From assembly GCA_036494815.1 (NCBI GenBank), contig DASXNV010000033.1, positions 124,001-188,000 of the forward strand: a stretch of 64,000 nt of DNA, written 5' to 3'. The stretch comes from Poindextera sp036494815 (GTDB lineage Bacteria; Pseudomonadota; Alphaproteobacteria; Caulobacterales; Caulobacteraceae). This document shows, piece by piece, positions 59,309 to 64,000 of the stretch (position 1 is the stretch's first letter; every line of letters starts with the position of its first letter). A program made the translations under genes and the position numbers. The notes under the pieces are model-generated. The model had not been told where the DNA came from and made no database searches. It saw only the letters and a list, made by a program, of their open reading frames with translations.

Positions 59309-59339
59309 GCCGGTCCGGACCATGCAGGTCTGAACCGGC
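59309..59339. terminator. Stem-loop between convergent tlyA and glycine-zipper genes
   Basis: GCCGGT (59309-59314) pairs with ACCGGC (59334-59339), and GACC/GGTC can extend the stem inside. It lies between two converging genes. No T-run is present, so it is at best a weak or bidirectional terminator. Confidence 0.35.
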
Positions 59340-59348
59340 GCCACAGTT

Positions 59349-59897
59349 CTAGTTATGGGCGATGTGATAGCGGCCGTAGCTGTCCTGGCAGGCGCGCTGC
59401 GGGTGACGCTCCATGGTGCCGTCCGGGAAGTAGATCCGCACCTCAGCCATGCCGCAAACCGGCGGCGGGGGCGGTGGCGGAGGCGGCGGAGCATAGCCAC
59501 CTTGCGGATAGCCATTGTCGCGATCGTAAGCCGGCGGCGGGGGAGGCGGCGGCTGGTCCGCCGCGGATTGGCAGCCAGAGGTCGACTTGCCGACACCGGC
59601 GCCCACGGCTGCGCCGGCCAGGCCGCCAATGATGGCGCCGCCGGTGCGGCCGCCGCCACGGGCGACATTGGAGCCGATCACCGCCCCGGCGACGCCGCCG
59701 AGCAGACCGCCGGCGACTTCCCGGTTGCCCTGATCCTGCGCGCAGGGATTGTAGTAGGGTTGGGATTGCGGCGGCGGCTGATCATAGCCTTGGTCATTGG
59801 ATTGCGCCGCAGCCATTCCCGGCGCCGCCAGGGTGGTCAAGGCCATGGCTGCGCCGGCGGCGCCGGTAAGCCATTTGGCGAGGGTGGGATTGGTCAT
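59349..59897 (-). CDS. Glycine-zipper 2TM-domain envelope protein
   Basis: The 182-residue exported protein has a signal peptide (LTGAAGAAMALTTLAAPGMAAAQ), a glycine-zipper segment (VAGGLLGGVAGAVIGSNVAR, GGAIIGGLAGAAVGAGVG), a Pro/Tyr-rich linker with two poly-Pro runs, and a C-terminal Cys-containing end (CGMAEVRIYFPDGTMERHPQ). Such proteins sit in the envelope; the function is unknown. ATG 59897 has GGAG in front. A second glycine-zipper gene is 45 bases upstream in the same direction. Confidence 0.8.
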   Translation of the reverse strand: MTNPTLAKWLTGAAGAAMALTTLAAPGMAAAQSNDQGYDQPPPQSQPYYNPCAQDQGNREVAGGLLGGVAGAVIGSNVARGGGRTGGAIIGGLAGAAVGAGVGKSTSGCQSAADQPPPPPPPAYDRDNGYPQGGYAPPPPPPPPPPVCGMAEVRIYFPDGTMERHPQRACQDSYGRYHIAHN

Positions 59898-59942
59898 GGT
59901 GAGCTCCAAAGGACAAAATCGGGGCATTTAGGCGACAGCGGC

Positions 59943-60368
59943 TTAGTCGCGGCCGCGCCAGGGACGCCACACCCCGTCCGGCGCACGGCAGATTTCAAAG
60001 CCGTGACCGTCTTGATTGACCCACCGGCAGTCAGGGTGGCGGTGATAGCCGTAGGGATAGTTTGTGCAACGAACGTTGCTGCGGGCGATCTGGTTGCCGG
60101 CGACCGCGCCGACTGCGCCGCCCACCACCGCGCCGCCCACCTTATGGCCGCGGCCGGCGACCAGTGAGCCGGCCAGGGCGCCCAGTATGCCGCCCGTAAC
60201 CGCGCCGCGATTACCGGCCTCATGTTTGGCGTCGCGGCAGGGATCGTAGCGACCGTAGTCGGGGGCTGGACGCCATGGACCCGGCCCATAGCCTGGTTGG
60301 GCGAAAGCGGTGCTAATCGGCGCGCCGGCGATGGCGGCGGTGACGGCGATGGCGAGAAAGGCGCGCAT
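59943..60368 (-). CDS. Glycine-zipper 2TM-domain envelope protein
   Basis: The 141-residue protein has a signal peptide (MRAFLAIAVTAAIAGAPISTAFA), then a CRDAKHEAGNRGAVTGGILGALAGSLVAG region, a glycine-zipper repeat (VGGAVVGGAVGAVAGNQIAR) and a Cys- and His-rich end (RCTNYPYGYHRHPDCRWVNQ). It is probably an outer-membrane or periplasmic protein of the YMGG/17-kDa-antigen kind. It forms a tandem pair with the neighbouring glycine-zipper gene. Confidence 0.8.
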   Translation of the reverse strand: MRAFLAIAVTAAIAGAPISTAFAQPGYGPGPWRPAPDYGRYDPCRDAKHEAGNRGAVTGGILGALAGSLVAGRGHKVGGAVVGGAVGAVAGNQIARSNVRCTNYPYGYHRHPDCRWVNQDGHGFEICRAPDGVWRPWRGRD

Positions 60369-60643
60369 TACGTGTTAGTCCCCTATTCGATGGAACCTAT
60401 CCATCCACCCTGTCGATAATACGACCTTGACCGATCTAGCCTGAACGAAACTTGAGCCCGCCGTTCATCTTCGTTCATGTTTGGCCCGGCGCTTCGATGA
60501 TCGTTCCCGTCGCACGGGCGCGATCCTGCTCCGGTTGAATCATTCTGAGCCGTGAATCTCGCTCGAAATCAAATATATAGGGCCTGACTCACGTCCGGGG
60601 CGACATCGCTTGGGGCGATCGGGCCGCTGGAGACCTATCCCTC

Positions 60644-61897
60644 GTGACCGCATCAACGCCCGCAGACCTTCGCGATCTGGACATCGAGGCTATCGGCGCT
60701 CAGGGCGATGGCCTGGCCGCGGGGCCGATTTTTGCGCCGCTGACCCTGCCTGGCGAGCGGGTCCGCGCCAAGGTGGCTGGGGATCGCGCCGATATAGAGG
60801 CGATCCTATCCGCCAGCCCCGAGCGCGTGACGCCACCCTGTCAGCATTTCGGCGACTGTGGCGGCTGTGCGCTGCAGCACTGGGCCCCCGAACCCTATCT
60901 GGCCTGGAAGGTCGACCACATCCGCACCACCCTGGCGCGCGAGCGGATCGAAACCGAGTTTCTCGAACCCTTCGCCGCCAAGCCGGGGACTCGCCGGAGG
61001 CTGGCCCTGCATGCGCGCCGCGAGGGCGGCCGGGTGAGGCTGGGCTTCAAGGCCCGGCGTTCCTGGCGGCTGGTGGATATCGAGGTCTGTCCGGTGAGCG
61101 ATCCGGCCCTGGTCGCGGCTCTGCCCGTGCTACGCAAGCTGGCCAACGCCTTTTTCGAGCATCCCAAATCCGCCCCGACCCTGCACGTGACTCTGACCCA
61201 GACAGGCCTGGACGTGGACGTCACCGGGGTCGAGCGGCGCAGTGGCGGCCTGTCGGCCGATGCGCGCATGCAGGCGGCCGAGGCGGCGCAGGATGCGGAT
61301 ATCGCCAGGGTCAGCCTGGCCGGGGAGGTGGTCTATCAGGCCCGCCAGCCGGTGGTGCGGGTCGGAGCGGCCACGGTCGGCCTGCCGCCGGGCTCCTTCC
61401 TGCAGGCGACGGTCGAGGCCGAGCGGGCCATGGCGGCCTTCGCCGTGGAGGCCGTGGCGGGCGCCGGCAGGATCGCCGACCTGTTCTGTGGCGTGGGGAC
61501 CTTCACCTTCCGCCTGGCTCAGGTCGCGCCCGTCTATGCCGCCGACGCCGCGGCGACATCGATCCGCGCCCTGACCAGCGCCATCGGTTCGGCCCCGGGC
61601 CTGAAGGCCATAACCGCCGAGGCGCGTGATCTGAGCCGACGGCCGCTGCTGGCCATGGAGATGAAGAAACTGGACGCCGCCGTGTTCGACCCGCCCCGCG
61701 CCGGCGCGCTTGAGCAAGCTCACGAACTCGCCCGCTCTAAGGTCGGGACTGTGGTCGGCGTGTCTTGCAATCCGGCGACTTTCGCCCGGGATGCGCGAGT
61801 CCTGGTTGATGGCGGCTTCGTCCTGCGCCAAGTCAAGCCGGTGGACCAGTTCCTGTGGTCGCCGCATGTGGAGTTGGTCGGTGTGTTTTCGCGGTGA
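60644..61897 (+). CDS. RumA/TrmA-family 23S rRNA (uracil-C5) methyltransferase
   Basis: The 417-residue enzyme starts at GTG 60644. It has a TRAM-like N-terminus (LDIEAIGAQGDGLA), [4Fe-4S] ligands Cys66, Cys72 and Cys75 (CQHFGDCGGCALQHW) plus Cys near 146 (DIEVCPVSD), the SAM motif IADLFCGVGTFTFRLAQ and the catalytic Cys in VVGVSCNPATFARD. It methylates uridine C5 in 23S rRNA. Which RumA-type member (RlmC or RlmD) cannot be decided here. Confidence 0.92.
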   Translation: MTASTPADLRDLDIEAIGAQGDGLAAGPIFAPLTLPGERVRAKVAGDRADIEAILSASPERVTPPCQHFGDCGGCALQHWAPEPYLAWKVDHIRTTLARERIETEFLEPFAAKPGTRRRLALHARREGGRVRLGFKARRSWRLVDIEVCPVSDPALVAALPVLRKLANAFFEHPKSAPTLHVTLTQTGLDVDVTGVERRSGGLSADARMQAAEAAQDADIARVSLAGEVVYQARQPVVRVGAATVGLPPGSFLQATVEAERAMAAFAVEAVAGAGRIADLFCGVGTFTFRLAQVAPVYAADAAATSIRALTSAIGSAPGLKAITAEARDLSRRPLLAMEMKKLDAAVFDPPRAGALEQAHELARSKVGTVVGVSCNPATFARDARVLVDGGFVLRQVKPVDQFLWSPHVELVGVFSR

Positions 61898-61911
61898 GGG
61901 GGAAGAGTAGG

Positions 61912-62685
61912 GTGAGAGGTTTTTCCATAGTCTTTGGCGTGTTGCTCGCCGTCGTCGCGCCCGCGGCGAGTGCAGCGCCGATACCGGTCTATGCCTATGA
62001 CGTGGCGCATACCTATCCCCACGACGATCACGCGTTCACCGAGGGGCTGTTCTATCTGAAGGGCAACCTGTTCGAGAGCACCGGGGAATTCGGCAATTCC
62101 ACCATCCGCCGGGTCAATCTGCAGGACGGCGCGGTGCTGCAGACGGTCAAACTGCCCAATGAGTTGTTCGGCGAGGGCATCGTCAACTGGAAAGATCAGC
62201 TGATCAGCGTCACCTGGAAGAACGGGATCGGCTTCAGGCGCGACCTGAAGGATTTTTCCGTGAAGTCGGAGTTCCACTATTCCGGTGAGGGGTGGGCGCT
62301 GACCCAGAACGGCAAGGAGATCATCCTGAGCGACGGATCGCCGAGACTTCATTTTCTCGACCCCGAGACTCTCCGCGAGAAGCATCACATCGACGTCTCC
62401 GCCCATGGCACGCCGATCGAAAATCTGAACGAGCTGGAGTGGGTGGACGGCGAGATCTTCGCCAATGTCTGGCAGACCAACTATATCGCTCGCATCGATC
62501 CTGTGACCGGCCAGGTGAAGGCCTGGATCGATCTTTCCGGCCTGCCCGAGACCGTCGGCGCTCATGATCCGGACAATGTCCTGAACGGCATCGCCTACGA
62601 CAGCGCAGGTCACCGGCTGTTCGTCACTGGCAAGCGCTGGCCGCATCTTTATGAGATAAAACTGAAGCGTAAGGGGGCGGGCTGA
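61912..62685 (+). CDS. Glutaminyl-peptide cyclotransferase (bacterial/plant type)
   Basis: The 257-residue precursor starts at GTG 61912 after GGGGGAAGAGTAGG, 14 bases past the previous stop, and has a signal peptide (VRGFSIVFGVLLAVVAPAASA). It has the five-bladed propeller family pattern: HDDHAFTEGLFYLKGNLFEST, GEFGNSTIRRVNLQDG, LNELEWVDGEIFANVWQTNY, ARIDPVTGQVKAWIDLSGL, LNGIAYDSAGHRLFVTGKRW. It turns N-terminal Gln of secreted proteins to pyroglutamate in the periplasm. Confidence 0.9.
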   Translation: MRGFSIVFGVLLAVVAPAASAAPIPVYAYDVAHTYPHDDHAFTEGLFYLKGNLFESTGEFGNSTIRRVNLQDGAVLQTVKLPNELFGEGIVNWKDQLISVTWKNGIGFRRDLKDFSVKSEFHYSGEGWALTQNGKEIILSDGSPRLHFLDPETLREKHHIDVSAHGTPIENLNELEWVDGEIFANVWQTNYIARIDPVTGQVKAWIDLSGLPETVGAHDPDNVLNGIAYDSAGHRLFVTGKRWPHLYEIKLKRKGAG

Positions 62686-62700
62686 CACAACGGTTCGACT

Positions 62701-63780
62701 TCAACCGAACAGATCCATCTGATCTGTAGCCTTGGGCGGCGGGCGAAACAGACTCAGATCCATCCTGCGCCGGTTGGGGCCGTTCAGGCCCAGGCGGCGG
62801 CAGGCGATCACGAAGCGGGTGCGGATCAGGTCGGCGATCGGGCCTTCGCCGCGCATGCGCTTGCCCCAGTCGGAATCGTAGTCCTTACCCCCGCGCATCT
62901 GCCGCACCAGCGACATCACCCGGGCCGCGCGATCGGGGCGCTCGGCCGCCAGCCACTCGCGAAACAGGTCCTTGATCTCCAGCGGCAGCCGCAGGACCGT
63001 GAAATAGGCCAGGGTGGCTCCGGCCTCGGCGGCGCGTTCCAGCACCGCCTCCATTTCGTGATCGTTGAGGCCCGGGATCACGGGCGCAAAGCCCACGGCC
63101 GCCGGCACGCCCGAGGCGCTCAGGCGGGCGATGGCGTCAATGCGGCGATCGGGGGTCGAGGCGCGCGGCTCCATGGCCCGGGCTAGCTTGCGATCCAGGG
63201 TGGTCACCGAAACCGCGACCATGGCGAGGTTGTCAGCGGCCATTGGGCCCAGGATGTCGATGTCGCGGGTCACCAGGGCGTTCTTGGTGGTGATCCCCAC
63301 CGGATGGCGGAATTTGGCCAAGACCTGCAGGATCTCGCGGGTGATCCTCAGGCGCGCCTCGACCGGCTGGTAGGGATCGGTATTGGCGCCCAACTGGATA
63401 TAGGCGGGCTTGTAGCTAGGCCGGGATAGCTCCTTCTCCAGCAGGCGAGGCGCCTCGGGCTTGAAGAACAGCTTGGTCTCGAAATCCAGCCCTGGCGACA
63501 GGCCCATATAGGCGTGGGTCGGCCGGGCGAAACAATAGATGCAGCCGTGCTCGCAGCCGCGATAGGGATTGATCGACTGGTCGAAACCGATGTCGGGGCT
63601 GTCATTGCGGCTGATGATGCGGCGAGCGGTTTCCGGCGTCAGGGTGGTCTGGCGCTGCTTTGGCGGCCCATCGTCATCGGTCCAGCCGTCGTCGAAAGTC
63701 TCGCGCGCGAAGGCCTCGAAACGGCCAGTGGCGTTGGACTGGGAGGCGCGGCCTCGGGCGAGCGGCGGCTGAATGGGCAT
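62701..63780 (-). CDS. PA0069-family radical SAM protein
   Basis: The 359-residue protein has the radical SAM Cys motif at Cys76, Cys80, Cys83 (RGCEHGCIYCFARPTHAYMG), PYQPVEARLRITREIL, and GFAPVIPGLNDHEMEAVLER. It is in the SplB-like/PA0069 group often called DNA-repair photolyase-like, but the reaction is not established. The ATG at 63780 begins MPIQPPLARGR. It is divergent from the glycosyltransferase start at the window edge. Confidence 0.9.
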   Translation of the reverse strand: MPIQPPLARGRASQSNATGRFEAFARETFDDGWTDDDGPPKQRQTTLTPETARRIISRNDSPDIGFDQSINPYRGCEHGCIYCFARPTHAYMGLSPGLDFETKLFFKPEAPRLLEKELSRPSYKPAYIQLGANTDPYQPVEARLRITREILQVLAKFRHPVGITTKNALVTRDIDILGPMAADNLAMVAVSVTTLDRKLARAMEPRASTPDRRIDAIARLSASGVPAAVGFAPVIPGLNDHEMEAVLERAAEAGATLAYFTVLRLPLEIKDLFREWLAAERPDRAARVMSLVRQMRGGKDYDSDWGKRMRGEGPIADLIRTRFVIACRRLGLNGPNRRRMDLSLFRPPPKATDQMDLFG

Positions 63781-63888
63781 GTCCCAAGCCTATTCTTGCC
63801 ACAAGAACAAAACAAGAACTCTATGGTTGCCACAACCTGTAACCCGCCGGAGGCTTGACGCAGGCGAGCGCACTCGCTTCATGGCTTG

Positions 63889-64000
63889 GTGATCAGCGCC
63901 ATTGTCACCGCCCTGAACGACGAGCGAGGCCTCGCCGCCACGCTGTCCTGCCTGACCACGGCGGCGGTGGACGGTTTTGTGCGCGAGGTGATCGTCGCCG
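63889..64000 (+). CDS. Family 2 glycosyltransferase, N-terminal part only
   Basis: A GTG at 63889 opens VISAIVTALNDERGLAATLS then CLTTAAVDGFVREVIVA up to the window end. The pattern of a leading beta strand (ISAIVTALN), helix and REVIVA matches GT-A family 2 enzymes. Only 37 codons are present, so the product cannot be identified further. Confidence 0.65.
   Translation, partial: MISAIVTALNDERGLAATLSCLTTAAVDGFVREVIVA

Noticed and set aside
1..64000. CRISPR array, rRNA operon, complete insertion sequence or prophage
   Set aside because: No regularly spaced repeats, rRNA-like sequence, transposase gene with terminal repeats, or phage structural genes were seen.

Overview
The window looks like a chromosomal segment of an alphaproteobacterium of the Caulobacterales (Caulobacter/Phenylobacterium type). 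The DNA is GC-rich, a PopZ-type polar organiser gene (53252-53797) lies between a TolC-family outer-membrane gene and valS, and TonB receptors, glycine-zipper proteins and many acyl-CoA enzymes are typical of that group. The organism assignment is an inference from gene content; no rRNA is present.

Region 1 (about 0.4-13 kb) is a patchwork. Two paralogous alpha/beta hydrolases (726-1616 and 12097-12984) sit at either end and share an upstream element. Between them are a TonB-dependent receptor, a broken copy of a sensor kinase, two TetR regulators with palindromic operators (one pair closely resembling tetO), a DUF2147 and a DUF4345 protein, a hipBA toxin-antitoxin pair, a TetR remnant and a complete hybrid histidine kinase.

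Region 2 (about 13.1-38.9 kb) is the most interesting part: a continuous catabolic island of 22 genes plus a MarR regulator. It holds two acyl-CoA ligases, a class III CoA-transferase, three acyl-CoA dehydrogenases, crotonase and MaoC hydratases, several SDRs, a thiolase beside a Cys-less HMG-CoA-synthase-like/OB-fold protein, a CitE-like lyase, a beta-keto-acid cleavage enzyme, a Rieske ring-hydroxylating dioxygenase (alpha and beta), an FMN nitronate-monooxygenase-like protein, and close relatives of BadH and BadI. BadH oxidises 2-hydroxycyclohexanecarboxyl-CoA, and BadI opens the 2-ketocyclohexane ring hydrolytically to give pimelyl-CoA. The island therefore probably converts a cyclic acid to CoA thioesters, opens an alicyclic ring, and shortens the chain by beta-oxidation-like and aldol/retro-Claisen steps. 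The actual substrate is unknown. Genes form at least three transcription units: plus 13272-22760, minus 30734-22844 and plus 30924-38185.

Region 3 (about 39-47 kb) is partly a gene graveyard: a frameshifted YCII/muconolactone-isomerase-like gene, pieces of two SDRs, a VOC fragment, an ECF sigma factor broken by an 11-bp tandem duplication, an oxidoreductase with an in-frame amber codon, and the C-terminal end of a serine recombinase abutting tRNA-Asn. Intact genes here are two small membrane proteins, an HSL-type esterase, a LysR regulator and an XRE/MmyB-type regulator.

Region 4 (47-64 kb) is ordinary core genome: tRNA-Asn, quinone oxidoreductase, nucleoside transporter, PAP2 phosphatase, tRNA-Cys, PCMT-like protein, TolC, PopZ, valyl-tRNA synthetase, an acyl-CoA synthetase, TlyA, two glycine-zipper proteins, an RumA-type RNA methyltransferase, glutamine cyclotransferase, a PA0069-type radical SAM protein and the start of a glycosyltransferase.
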